NCBI GenBank assembly: GCA_024734495.1
Contig: JALMQS010000075.1
Coordinates: 3,278,935 to 3,342,934, forward strand
Origin: Forficula auricularia
Taxonomy: Eukaryota; Arthropoda; Insecta; Dermaptera; Forficulidae
Direction: 5' to 3'
DNA length: 64,000 nucleotides
In this document: piece by piece, positions 1-11,530 of the stretch
How the letters are laid out: every line of letters starts with the position of its first letter
Position numbering within the stretch: the first letter of the stretch is position 1
Translations under genes and position numbers: made by a program
The notes under the pieces: generated by a model
What the model was told of the DNA's origin: nothing
The model's input: the letters and a program-made list of their open reading frames with translations, nothing else
The model's database searches: none

Positions 1-515
1 AAAAAGGTTTTCCTTTTACTATTGTACCCAGGCAAACAATGAGTTGGGCTAATTGTTCTCAAAGGCCTTGAAGAACTATTGTGATTGTGGTGTGTTGTTG
101 TTAAGCATTAACTAAACCCGAACAAAGCTCGGTCTTCCAGGTAAATATAAGTATTTGTATTTTTTTTTTTTTAAATTTTAAAAATGGCTCTAATGACTTT
201 GATGAAACAAACTCTATTAACAAGTTTTGAGGATAGAAAACGATCTTGATGCGGAGCGGAGGTGGATGTGGGGGGTGCAGAAGGTGGGGGGCAGTGGTGG
301 GGGATCCGAGGGTAGGCTGAGGTTTCGGGGGTGGGGTCGAGCAGGGTGGAGGTGGGGGGTACAGTCGTTGAATACTATATAGATATATATTTATATTTTT
401 TAATTTGAAAACGGCTCTCTCAAATAAAAATCGACCTTTTTATCAGAATTTTAAATTAAAAATAATATTAAAATAAAGATTTTAACTGAAGGAAGAAGTT
501 GCCTCCAGGTACTTG
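1..515 (+). mobile_element. Helitron-like non-autonomous element, fragment (G-rich family copy 1)
   Basis: Positions 1-100 resemble 20850-20945, and the G-rich block 240-370 resembles 21170-21290 and, inverted, 17680-17830. The copy ends at about 515 with CCTCCAGGTACT, the same terminus seen at 21436, 33672 and, inverted, 17649. A similar terminus lies near 137 (TTCCAGGTA), so two copies may be overlapped here. No coding potential. The Helitron label rests on the better copy at 20579-21436. Confidence 0.45.
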
Positions 516-559
516 ATTTTTAAAATATTAAACATTTTTTTAAGACTTGTTTTTGTTTT

Positions 560-720
560 TTTAATTTTACATTATTTTTTTAATTCTAACAAATAAATAT
601 AACTACGTCCAATCGAGCTGATTTTAAAAACATGTTAAATTAACATATTTTCATGCGAGATCAAAAATAAAAAATATTCGTTTTTTTTTTTGGGGCCACC
701 CTAATACGAAGACCGGCAAT
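560..720. repeat. AT-rich interspersed repeat, inverted copy at 27295-27440
   Basis: The stretch containing CATGTTAAATTAACAT and ending in GGGGCCACCCTAATA is repeated in reverse complement at 27295-27440, which starts TAGTGTGGCCAAAA. The GGCCAC edge suggests one end of a DNA transposon, but no second end is visible. Confidence 0.45.
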
Positions 721-1420
721 TTAAAAACCGGACTTGTCTCAATACAATTTTTAGTCGTCAGCTATCACTCCAGAAACTTTATCCCCTTCAAAGTACTCCC
801 CTTAGTGATCGCTACACCGCTTCATACAAATTTGAAGGGTTTACTGCAAAAAGAATGTAGCTCCATTCTATTGATGTTGGGAGATATTAACAGTTTCTTG
901 TGCAAAAAAAATCTTTTGTTTGGTACAAAAAGGATGTAGCTCCAATCGTTATTTCCAGCGTTGCTCAACAGATGGAGCTGCCCGTCATTTTGAATTTTTT
1001 AAACGTTTTTTTTTTGGTTTCCCAAAAACTGAAAAAATTGGAGCTACCTCCTTTTTGCAGCAAACCCTTCATTTTCCACCGTTCAAAACAGTCCTGGAAG
1101 TCCGCTTCTGTCAGCTGGTTGAGAACCTCCGTCGCTTTTGATTTTACCTCTTCCAAGGGCCGATTTGGCCCTGTAAAATAAAAAAAAAGTCACAGGGGCC
1201 AAGAGGGGGCAAGTACGGTGGATAGCCCAAAACGGTGATGCCATATTTTGCAAGGAACGGCTTCACAGCCAGAGTGGATTGGGTTGGCGCTGCCTTGGTT
1301 AAGCACCCTTGGACTCGCAAACTCTGCTCATGTTGAATGATTCATGCAAAATCTGACGAACACTTTCTGTCATTTCAGCAAGACCTCGGATTTTTTTTTA
1401 TATCAAAAACAAAATATGGA
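690..1420 (-). pseudogene. mariner/Tc1-family transposase remnant
   Basis: Reading the minus strand, about 1283-1201 encodes a decayed third-catalytic-residue region of a mariner-type DDE/D transposase (LAKYGITVLGYPPYLPPL, compare the family motif HPPYSPDLAP). The C-terminal helix follows at 1156-1085 (ATEVLNQLTEADFQDCFERW), and the terminal GEYFEGDK-like motif appears at about 825-795. Frameshifts and stops separate the pieces. A segment at 838-1069 bounded by an inverted repeat of about 30 bp (CTGCAAAAAG...GTAGCTCCA) splits the C-terminus, suggesting a small foldback inserted into the transposase. A likely terminal repeat lies near 700-735 (ACCGGCAATTTAAAAACCGG). Family membership is fairly sure; the outer edges are not. 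Confidence 0.6.
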
Positions 1421-1905
1421 TCCGGTTTTGGGACTTTCCCTCTATATACTTCATAATTTATTTACATTAAAAGTTACATCAAATGCATTTTTTGCCATTC
1501 AGGTTCAATTCTCAAAGGGACGAAACAACCCTTCTGACATTATAAAATTAATCCATAACTGATTTAGTAATTGACCATTTTCTTGATTTTCTATACAACA
1601 TGTTTTTATTAATTTGTCTCCATCCTAGATTATTCGTAAATATCCAATTTATAAATATGAATACCAATTTCGCAATCATCCCCCCCTGGTCTGTTTTTCT
1701 CTGTCCCCCTTGTAGGTATTGATTATACCATAGAGTTGATGTCCCATGTTTTGATATTATCGCTGTCGACTCTTTTGTCTTCCTTGTCACGTGACAGCTA
1801 TAATTTTTCTATTCTATAATTTGAAATCCACGTCACATTGTCTATCATTACACGAAAAGATCAATCTCAATTGCATTTATTTTTAGAATACGTATTTCTA
1901 TATAC
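1421..1905. other. no recognised feature
   Basis: AT-rich DNA with short accidental reading frames only. The last four bases, ATAC at 1902-1905, are the left target duplication of the LTR element that follows. Confidence 0.5.
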
Positions 1906-4732
1906 TGTGACAAACCTGGACTTGTAAAATAATTTATTGTTTATTTTACTTCGCCCAGTTTGCGCTCTGACCAAGCTACCTCCTGCACTTCTCCTCAATA
2001 TTGAAGATGAGACAATATTGAGTAGGTTGCAACAATAAAATGGTTTACGAGCAGGGTGTACTCAGGGAGATAATCTGCTATGCTTAGACGCTCTATAAAT
2101 TATATTAAAAGGCGCAATGCTGAATTTAAAGGTGTTATTGTATCTTATCTGCTTCGCTGGGTTGCGCCCTTGTTGGTCTAACTGATGTTATTATGATTAG
2201 CCCCCCGTTACTTAAGTGAAATATTGATGAGGCTAAAGATGCTGCACAGGGAAGTACCTTATGGAACAGATACTTAAAAAAATTTAATTAAAAATTAACC
2301 TGGTAGAAAATTTTCCTTATAATTGAGGGTAAAACGGACTGGAGTGATCAGTTACCTGGAATTGGAAGCTGAAAAGAAGAAAAAATCTTATTGTCTATAG
2401 ACGGATCGATAATAGAACCAGGTAAATTAATTCAATTCAAATAACTGGAATTTGTTTATATTAAAAATATTGTTTATTTATAATAATTGAAATTGTGACT
2501 TTACTAAGTTACCTTGTAACCAAATTTATCAATTATAAGTTTGTCGGTAATTTAAGGTAAGTAATTATATAAATGATAACAATAATAAAATTACTTTCTC
2601 ACGATATTTCAACGGTGAACAATTAATTCTTCACTTGAGGATAATCAAAATTGATTATAAAAAATGTTAATTGTAAACAATTTGTTCAAAATTGGTTTTA
2701 ATAATACATTAATTCAATGTAAACAATGAATTATCGCTTGGTACAACCCAATTGACTGGATATTTAAATTTTAATATAAAATAATTTATTCAAATTAATT
2801 ATCCCTATTAAATTAATCAAAACTGTACAGAATTGATTGTTCACTTGAGAAAATAATTAATTGGGAAGTCAGTATTAATGAAAATTAATATTCAAAAGCC
2901 CTAATTCCTTCAGTCAAATTTTGACAGGTGAGTTATAATATTTAGTTTTATTTAAATTTTTAAATTTGGTATAAATAGTTTTATTATCTAATTATATGCA
3001 ATTAGCAGTCTTTATCAGTTAATTTAATCTATATGTAATTATTTAGTTTTGGTTTATTTGATTTAACCATTCACTAATGTTGATGACATGGTTTGTTTAT
3101 TTACATATTTTGACAGTTGTCAAATACTATTTGTTTTGACAGATGTCACTCGCTTCCCTGATTCATTTGACGTCAAATATACTTCCTGATTACAATTCGA
3201 TCAGGTGTTTAACTCTTTCAAATTTTCACACAAATCTTAATTTAATTAATTAAATTGAACAATTTCAATCTTTGGTCATAATCATGTATTTCTTATAATA
3301 TTATTAATTTTAATTTAAAATAAGTTTTCTCAATAAAGGTTATTATTATATTTTGGTAATTTGCTGCAACAACACATCCGCTAAATAATAATCGCGATTA
3401 TTTAATTTAAACGTTTTATGAATAACTGGTATTGGAATACGCTTCAATGCATATTCAATTGATTTAATGATTTATTGTGAAGAGTGGATCGGAATTCTGT
3501 CTGTGATTTGTGTCATTATTCTCTTGACCACTAGGTAGGTTTTATTGAAATGGAGTTGTCAACTGCTTCGGATACTACCGACCCATTTGGGAACTATACA
3601 TTTACTATAAGTTAAACTTGTTTTGTTTACTTTTTTTTCTAATAGTGCAGTGACAATTCCCAGAATTGCTTTCCTCCCGCGGTTTCAATGTTTTGATCAC
3701 ATGACACAGCGTGGGTCCGCCATCTTTCTTTTCGTAATTTTCAATTACCAGCTAATTTAATTTTAATATTTAAAAAATTATTGCATTTAATTCAAGGTTT
3801 TTTTTTTCGAATGTTTTATTGCAATCAAATTACTTTGATTTAGTATTTGATTTTAATTTAATTGGATTAATTCCTTATTAAGGTGACCGGGATGATTGAA
3901 AGTGTTTGCCTTTAATTAGTTATTCAAGCTTAAAGTTAAATATAATTCAATACAAATTTTATAAATTTTTATTCTTAAATTGTTAATTTTAAATATTTTA
4001 AGTGTTTGAGTTCAATAGTTTTACGAAATTGAATGAAACTTCAAAGAGTTCAATATGACGCCATGTGTTGATTTTAGCCCGCGTTAGTTATTAATTCGAA
4101 CCGGTGGCTAATTATGCTCAATTGTATATTGAAAAAAAGTACGTAGGGAGTTTGATAATTCAATTGAATGCACTTCAATGTTTTACTTAGCTGTTGGCTT
4201 CCACAGGTAATTGAACTCGTGTCCAAGGACACGCGCCGACCACGCTGGTGTTAGCCGATGTCCGTGATCTGCCGATTTTTCTGGCAAATATCCTTTTCCC
4301 TCTGTAGAATCACACGTAACAGGTTCACGGTCACATTCATAAATCCAAAATGTAATGAGATTAGTTGGATTCACAAAGATTTTTGCTAACAGATGTAATT
4401 CACTGGGGCTCATACGACTTAGGTGTTATCACTTTGAAGGTCAATATACAAGAGGTCGGTCTTTCTGCTCCGGGTCAAGGCGTCGGCCTTGCCACGTGGC
4501 CTTAATTACCTGCTTACCCATGGAGGGCGACACAAATCAGTGATTAATTCATATTAATCAGTTCATCACCACTAGAGGTCCTTTGCTTACTATACACGGC
4601 TATAAATTTGCCAATTATGAATTCCATTCATCTTAAAAGTAACTTACAATTTTAATTATACATTGTTATGATTAATTCAGATATTGAGATTACAAAACCA
4701 AAAAAAATAAAATTAGACGCTGTATCGTCACA
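1906..4732 (-). repeat. 3' LTR (minus-strand element)
   Basis: About 2827 bp, near-identical to 7131-9954. TG...CA termini. It is unusually long for a Gypsy LTR and almost entirely AT-rich non-coding sequence; a short frame at 4355-4543 recurs in the other copy but has no recognised product. Confidence 0.9.
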
Positions 4733-4746
4733 TTCCCCCCTTCAGA
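4733..4746 (-). promoter_or_regulatory. polypurine tract for plus-strand priming
   Basis: Directly beside the 3' LTR the minus strand reads CTGAAGGGGGGAA and then TGTGACG, the LTR start. A purine run abutting the 3' LTR is the expected plus-strand primer of an LTR retrotransposon. Confidence 0.75.
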
Positions 4747-6187
4747 AATCAAATAAACTTCTATTGGATTTCTGAACTTGACTGAAGTTATTTGGACTCT
4801 GATTTTATTGGTTCACTTTTTGGTGTTACCAGTTTACTTAAATCTAAATTGGCTTTTCCGCCTTTTCATATAAAGAAACAAAATTTTATATCCAGGGTGA
4901 TTTTCCCTTTATACCCGCAATGATATTACCCCCAACCCCTTTCTATTTTGTTCCTAACCCAATTATTCATTAATAAATTTATCCCCAATCTTCCATTTCC
5001 AGGTCCGATCGCTCACTGTCACTCCCAATCATGATCCGTCAGGTTGTTTTAATTCTGTATCTAACCAACACACTACCATTCCTTACGTGAAACCTACCAG
5101 CACTATCCCAGTTCAAACGGCGTTAGCCTATTACACAAAATAACCATTCAGGCTGGTCATCTCGGCCAATCCCACACTAACACAGAATCGTTACTGCTAC
5201 TTTTTTGGATTGATCATTCAGTTTAGGGTCGTAACCCAGTATTTCCTTAGAAACCACAACATTTAATTCCTTTTCTCTTTTCAATTCGTTTTCATTTCTC
5301 TGCTACTAGCTAGTGGCACTGAATGTCACCTACTGCTTCACTATTCCCTATCAATGCTGGACCAGGGTACCGCGCACTAAACAGATCATTTCATATCTTC
5401 AGCCTCCACAATTCACACTAAAGACAATTCGGAGATTCTCACTAGCGACACCAAACCATGGATAATCTATTTGGTATTTGTAGATGATGGTCTATATCCT
5501 AGGTGGTACTGTTACGACTTGGCGATCTGTGACACAATTTATCATTAGGTGTTTGGATCCTACTGAGCTTTTCAAGTTGTTAATTTTTAAGACCTGTGTT
5601 TTTGGGTTTTTAATAAAACCCCCCCCCCCAATTATTATTAATTGTTTCATGGCAAAACCTTTTCCCCCCCCAATCCCAATTAATGCAATGTTTGCTAATG
5701 ATTCTACTTTTTGTTTCCCCCAAATAATTCGAACTTTTGTCCGAAGGTCATATTGTCTGTCGTTCTGGTCCGGTGTAACATTAAGGGCTTCCTTTTCTAA
5801 TAGATGGAGTTATTAGTTGCTTAGTACCTAGATTAGTATGAACGCGCTTATTCTATGTTATCTTATAACTAAGGTTAGTAATAATAACGCATTTACAAGT
5901 TTTAGTAGTTAGTAACTTAGGTCTAAGGTTTAGTACGAACGAACTTAGGCTAAATTAAGGGTAAGTACTTAATCTAGTGTTAGTACGAACGTATTTACAA
6001 ATTTCTTCACCTTTGTTACACTTTCACAGAACCTGTCCGTTTGTCGTTTTTAGGTCAAATTTAGTCATTCAATAGGGACGATCGTCTGTCACGTCTCGTT
6101 CTAATAAGGTGTTATTAATTATGATACTCAAAGGAATGTGAAGTTGGGGCTGAGCCTCCCCTTTAATCTAAAGACCACATTCAACTA
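4747..6187. other. non-coding interior of the LTR element
   Basis: About 1.4 kb between the ORF stop and the polypurine tract, with no recognisable pol domain. Three imperfect repeats of a TTAGTAYGAACG-type motif occur at about 5836, 5930 and 5982. This may be unrelated DNA that replaced pol, or strongly decayed sequence. Confidence 0.5.
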
Positions 6188-7054
6188 TTAATTTAATTCA
6201 GTTATTGGTGAATGATATGGTTTTAAGCTCCTAACATTGAACGTCCCTATTTGTCTCCCACTCTCATGTTCTAGTCTGTAGGCGTTTTGTAACACCTCGG
6301 CTACCCTATCTGGACCCCGAAATTGTAAAAAAAAATTTCCCGCTAGTTCCCCGGTTGTTGGGGATTCGAGGGTCTCGGTCGTTATCAAATCACTGGAATT
6401 GGATCGGGTCCGTTTCCGAGTGGTATGTCCTGTTCGTTTCTTTATAATTTTGTTCTTTTTCCCGTTTAAAAATTTTCTATTTTTTATCTTCATTTTAAAT
6501 TTAACCCCCCTTTTATTTTGTTTGGGTTTTCTCCTTTTCTTTTTATTCATTATTGTTTCATTAGTTTTGATAGTTTCCGTCATTTTCTTGTCTGATTCGA
6601 GGTTAATGCCTCCCATTCTATGATGTGTTGTTATTGGATTTGGACTCAATGTTGCTATTACAGAGGTAGCAGTAGATATTTGCGTTACCGTTATTGTTTT
6701 GTCAACTTCTGACAGTGGTTCTGTCACCATATTAGCTGTTACTACTTCATATTCAAATGTAGGTAAACTTTCTACCTCTTCCATTTCATGTTCTATTGTT
6801 GATATCCTTGCATATGTGGGCATTATCGTTCTCCTTTCATCATATTCTAACGGAACCAAACGTTCGACCGTAGTTTCCATTTCGTTCATGGCTTGAAAAT
6901 TCATTTCGCTTATTTTATCGTTGTGTTGTTGAAACATCCCTTCCAATTTATTGTTCATTTCGTTTATTGTTTGAGTTTGTTGTTGCATCATTTGTAATAA
7001 TTGTTGAATATCTTCTGGCGTCATTTGTTCCATCTCTCCTTTATTGCCTGCCAT
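6188..7054 (-). CDS. fused gag N-terminus / integrase C-terminus ORF of the LTR element
   Basis: Starting at the ATG at 7054 this ORF gives 288 residues; the frame is open further upstream but that part overlaps the primer site and LTR, so I prefer this start. The N-terminal 60 residues are rich in Gln, Met and Glu (EDIQQLLQMMQQQTQ), compatible with a gag helical segment. A Lys/Arg-rich stretch follows at about residues 165-215. The last 50 residues (FRGPDRVAEVLQNAYRLE, then GTFNVRSLKPYHS) resemble the region after the Gypsy integrase core. Protease, RT, RNase H and the integrase DDE core are missing. The simplest reading is an internal deletion joining gag to the end of pol in frame. Function, if any, is unknown. 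Confidence 0.6.
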   Translation of the reverse strand: MAGNKGEMEQMTPEDIQQLLQMMQQQTQTINEMNNKLEGMFQQHNDKISEMNFQAMNEMETTVERLVPLEYDERRTIMPTYARISTIEHEMEEVESLPTFEYEVVTANMVTEPLSEVDKTITVTQISTATSVIATLSPNPITTHHRMGGINLESDKKMTETIKTNETIMNKKKRRKPKQNKRGVKFKMKIKNRKFLNGKKNKIIKKRTGHTTRKRTRSNSSDLITTETLESPTTGELAGNFFLQFRGPDRVAEVLQNAYRLEHESGRQIGTFNVRSLKPYHSPITELN

Positions 7055-7112
7055 TTCGTTATTTGCTAGTTCTAATTTGCCTACTATGCAATTTCTTGCC
7101 TGCTGGCTTAAT

Positions 7113-7128
7113 CCCAGCACCTCCACCA
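7113..7128 (-). promoter_or_regulatory. primer-binding site, tRNA-Ala type
   Basis: Two bases from the 5' LTR the minus strand reads TGGTGGAGGTGCTGGG. This complements the CCA-bearing 3' end expected of an animal tRNA-Ala (acceptor stem ending CACCTCCA), with about one mismatch. It sets the element's orientation. Confidence 0.75.
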
Positions 7129-7130
7129 AA

Positions 7131-9954
7131 TGTGACAAACCTGGACTTGTAAAATAATTTATTGTTTATTTTACTTCGCCCAGTTTGCGCTCTGACCAAG
7201 CTACCCCTGCACTTCTCCTCAATATTGAAGATGAGACAATATTGAGTAGGTTGCAACAATAAAATGGTTTACGAGCAGGGTGTACTCAGGGAGATAATCT
7301 GCTATGCTTAGACGCTCTATAAATTATATTAAAAGGCGCAATGCTGAATTTAAAGGTGTTATTGTATCTTATCTGCTTCGCTGGGTTGCGCCCTTGTTGG
7401 TCTAACTGATGTTATTATGATTAGCCCCCCGTTACTTAAGTGAAATATTGATGAGGCTAAAGATGCTGCACAGGGAAGTACCTTATGGAACAGATACTTA
7501 AAAAATTTAATTAAAAATTAACCTGGTAGAAAATTTTCCTTATAATTGAGGGTAAAACGGACTGGAGTGATCAGTTACCTGGAATTGGAAGCTGAAAAGA
7601 AGAAAAAAATCTTATTGTCTATAGACGGATCGATAATAGAACCAGGTAAATTAATTCAATTCAAATAACTGGAATTTGTTTATATTAAAAATATTGTTTA
7701 TTTATAATAATTGAAATTGTGACTTTACTAAGTTACCTTGTAACCAAATTTATCAATTATAAGTTTGTCGGTAATTTAAGGTAAGTAATTATATAAATGA
7801 TAACAATAATAAAATTACTTTCTCACGATATTTCAACGGTGAACAATTAATTCTTCACTTGAGGATAATCAAAATTGATTATAAAAAAATGTTAATTGTA
7901 AACAATTTGTTCAAAATTGGTTTTAATAATACATTAATTCAATGTAAACAATGAATTATCGCTTGGTACAACCCAATTGACTGGATATTTAAATTTTAAT
8001 ATAAAATAATTTATTCAAATTAATTATCCCTATTAAATTAATCAAAACTGTACAGAATTGATTGTTCACTTGAGAAAATAATTAATTGGGAAGTCAGTAT
8101 TAATGAAAATTAATATTCAAAAGCCCTAATTCCTTCAGTCAAATTTTGACAGGTGAGTTATAATATTTAGTTTTATTTAAATTTTTAAATTTGGTACAAA
8201 TAGTTTTATTATCTAATTATATGCAATTAGCAGTCTTTATCAGTTAATTTAATCTATATGTAATTATTTAGTTTTGGTTTATTTGATTTAACCATTCACT
8301 AATGTTGATGACATGGTTTGTTTATTTACATATTTTGACAGTTGTCAAATACTATTTGTTTTGACAGATGTCACTCGCTTCCCTGATTCATTTGACGTCA
8401 AATATACTTCCTGATTACAATTCGATCAGGTGTTTAACTCTTTCAAATTTTCACACAAATCTCAATTTAATTAATTAAATTGAACAATTTCAATCTTTGG
8501 TCATAATCATGTATTTCTTATAATATTATTAGTTTTAATTTAAAATAAGTTTTCTCAATAAAGGTTATTATTATATTTTGGTAATTTGCTGCAACAACAC
8601 ATCCGCTAAATAATAATCGCGATTATTTAATTTAAACGTTTTATAAATAACTGGTATTGGAATACGCTTCAATGCATATTCAATTGATTTAATGATTTAT
8701 TGTGAAGAGTGGATCGGAATTCTGTCTGTGATTTGTGTCATTATTCTCTTGACCACTAGGTAGGTTTTATTGAAATGGAGTTGTCAACTGCTTCGGATAC
8801 TACCGACCCATTTGGGAACTATACATTTACTATAAGTTAAACTTGTTTTGTTTACTTTTTTTCTAATAGTGCAGTGACAATTCCCAGAATTGCTTTCCTC
8901 CCGCGGTTTCAATGTTTTGATCACATGACACAGCGTGGGTCCGCCATCTTTCTTTTCGTAATTTTCAATTACCAGCTAATTTAATTTTAATATTTAAAAA
9001 ATTATTGCATTTAATTCAAGGTTTTTTTTTCGAATGTTTTATTGCAATCAAATTACTTTGATTTAGTATTTGATTTTAATTTAATTGGATTAATTCCTTA
9101 TTAAGGTGACCGGGATGATTGAAAGTGTTTGCCTTTAATTAGTTATTCAAGCTTAAAGTTAAATATAATTCAATACAAATTTTATAAATTTTTATTCTTA
9201 AATTGTTAATTTTAAATATTTTAAGTGTTTGAGTTCAATAGTTTTACGAAATTGAATGAAACTTCAAAGATTCAATATGACGCCATATGTTGATTTTAGC
9301 CCGCGTTAGTTATTAATTCGAACCGGTGGCTAATTATGCTCAATTGTATATTGAAAAAAAAGGACGTAGGGAGTTTGATAATTCAATTGAATGCACTTCA
9401 ATGTTTTACTTAGCTGTTGGCTTCCACAGGTAATTGAACTCGTGTCCAAGGACACGCGCCGACCAACGCTGGTGTTAGCCGATGTCCGTGATCTGCCGAT
9501 TTTTCTGGCAAATATCCTTTTCCCTCTGTAGAATCCACGTAACAGGTTCACGGTCACATTCATAAATCCAAAATGTAATGAGATTAGTTGGATTCACAAA
9601 GATTTTTGCTAACAGATGTAATTCACTGGGGCTCATACGACTTAGGTGTTATCACTTTGAAGGTCAATATACAAGAGGTCGGTCTTTCTGCTCCGGGTCA
9701 AGGCGTCGGCCTTGCCACGTGGCCTTAATTACCTGCTTACCCATGGAGGGCGACACAAATCAGTGATTAATTCATATTAATCAGTTCATCACCACTAGAG
9801 GTCCTTTGCTTACTATACACGGCTATAAATTTGCCAATTATGAATTCCATTCATCTTAAAAGTAACTTACAATTTTAATTATACATTGTTATGATTAATT
9901 CAGATATTGAGATTACAAAACCAAAAAAATAAAATTAGACGCTGTATCGTCACA
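7131..9954 (-). repeat. 5' LTR (minus-strand element)
   Basis: About 2824 bp, pairs with 1906-4732. It ends at CGTCACA and is followed by ATAC, the right target duplication. Promoter and poly(A) signals must lie inside but I could not single them out. Confidence 0.9.
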
Positions 9955-10130
9955 ATACATCTATATCTATACAGACAATGATTTCATTAGATAGATTTTT
10001 TTATCCTTTTTGTGATATGACTAGAACGATTTCTCTCTTGTCTTATTAGAAATAAAAGGCTGTTTTGATTTCAGATAAAATTGGAAATCCTTCTTAGGAA
10101 TTCATCGAGTTTCAGTTAAATACCTATAGT

Positions 10131-10395
10131 GAAAAAACTATATATTTATAGTTAAAAATTATATTTGATATGAATAGATGGATAGATGGAAGTTAATATT
10201 GGGGAAATCGATCTCTGTTCAATATGAATAAATGATATACTTATTTTAAATATTCTCAAATTTTTGAAGCAACTCTAGATATATTAATAGTTAAGATGCC
10301 GCTATTTGAACCAAGTACCAACAAGTAAATTATGAAAATATTGTTATTTGAGTAAAATAGTAGGTTAGTTAAATTTAATAGTTGGGTATTTAAAT
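10131..10395 (+). repeat. direct repeat copy 1 (partner 13733-13995)
   Basis: Shares long identical runs with 13733-13995, for example AAATCGATCTCTGTTCAATA and TAGATATATTAATAGTTAAG. No coding potential. The partner lies inside a PLE-type insertion. Confidence 0.75.
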
Positions 10396-10834
10396 AGAAT
10401 AATACGTAATTACAACAAGAAATGATATAAACTTGAATATTTTTTATTTATAATAAATATAGGTATGTATTTCTGACTAAAAGATGAGTATATATTCATC
10501 TGATGTAGAATCTACTATATTCAATCAAATGAATTATATAAATATTTATTTTAATTATTCATTAGATAAAAATTTGAATTATTATATTTGATCTAAGCTA
10601 CACGGTAATCTAATTTTAATATATATTAATATTTCTTCTAATCTTATAGTGGGTTTTAAAATAAATAAAAAAAAAACAATAATATAAACAAAATTCTTGT
10701 TAATTTTTTTTTTAATATCTTAATTATTAAGATGTCACTATTTGCAAAAAATCTAAGTCGTTTTATGATAACAAGACATTTGTTTAGATATAATAAGAGG
10801 TTTCACTAGAAGTAAACAAGACATTCATTAGATA
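10396..10834. other. no recognised feature
   Basis: Very AT-rich DNA with no gene, repeat or RNA structure that I could identify. Confidence 0.5.
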
Positions 10835-10837
10835 TTA

Positions 10838-11010
10838 AAAGACGAGGGGTGATCCGCGATTGGAAGTAGATGTACACCTCTTTGGAAGTATTTTGGAAGT
10901 ACTTGGAAATATTTGGAATTAGTTGGAAATATTTGGAATTATTTGGAAATATTTGGAAGTTCAAGTGGAAGTAGGTGTACAGCATATTAGGTCGCGGTTC
11001 ACCCCTCGTT
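10838..11010. repeat. minisatellite bounded by inverted repeats
   Basis: The core 10862-10975 is a degenerate tandem array of TTGGAAATATTTGGAATTA-type units. It is bracketed by GAGGGGTGATCCGCGA at 10843 and its inverse CGCGGTTCACCCCTC at 10991, with inner arms GAAGTAGATGTACAC and GGAAGTAGGTGTAC. Confidence 0.7.
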
Positions 11011-11239
11011 AAAAGGTATCTAATAGAATAAAATAGATCACTCAAGTATATAATATATTTGGATTAAATACCTAAAAATTTGGTCATATTTGGAATGATT
11101 TCGATATATCTTGATTATTAATAAAATATCTTTGGAATAAAAAGAGCTCATTAAAAAGCCTCAACTCTATAAATATATTTACTATAAATACTTTTTTCGT
11201 TGACTGGAAAGCAAAATTAAAAATAATAATATTATATTA

Positions 11240-11530
11240 AAATTTGAATTTTTATTTAAATCACACATAATTAATTATAATTATTTATTAAACACGAACA
11301 AAAATACAATATAACTACGACGTTTCGATCGACTTATTCTGCGATCGTTCTCAAGTATATAATTATAGGTTAACTGATACTTGAGAACGATCACAGATAA
11401 AATCGATCGAAACATCGTAGTTATATTGTATTATTTGTTCGTGTTCAATAAATAATTATAATTAATTAAATAAAAATTCAAATTTTAATCAAATTAATCA
11501 CAAAAATAAAACCTTCAACAGCTTCATTAA
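11240..11530. repeat. foldback element, GATCGAAACGTCG family, copy 1
   Basis: Two inverted arms of about 130 bp flank a spacer of about 45 bp. Each arm carries a motif reading GATCGAAACGTCG or close to it, preceded at a distance by CTTGAGAACGATC. Other copies lie at 26965-27235 and 42500-42845. The layout resembles the PLE ribozyme units but the CTGANGA box is altered. Confidence 0.7.

Larger units (their letters stand above)
1906..9954 (-). mobile_element. non-autonomous Ty3/Gypsy-like LTR retrotransposon (large-LTR deletion derivative)
   Basis: Two directly repeated blocks, 1906-4732 and 7131-9954, begin TGTGACAAACCTGG and end GTATCGTCACA on the plus strand, so both have TG...CA ends. They differ by only scattered substitutions and small indels by eye, implying a recent insertion. 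The 4-bp duplication ATAC lies at 1902-1905 and 9955-9958. Primer-binding site, polypurine tract and the single ORF all place the element on the minus strand, with 7131-9954 as the 5' LTR. The 2.4-kb interior has no protease, reverse transcriptase, RNase H or integrase core, so any movement must be in trans. The Gypsy assignment rests on the integrase C-terminal remnant and on the duplication length. Confidence 0.88.

Noticed and set aside
4183..4543. Short frames in the left LTR, repeated in the right LTR
   Set aside because: They recur only because the LTRs are duplicates. No recognisable product, and the two strands give overlapping competing frames.
6399..7152. Plus-strand hydrophobic frames opposite the gag-integrase ORF
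   Set aside because: Shadows of the minus-strand ORF; the Phe/Leu runs are antisense of its Lys-rich stretch.
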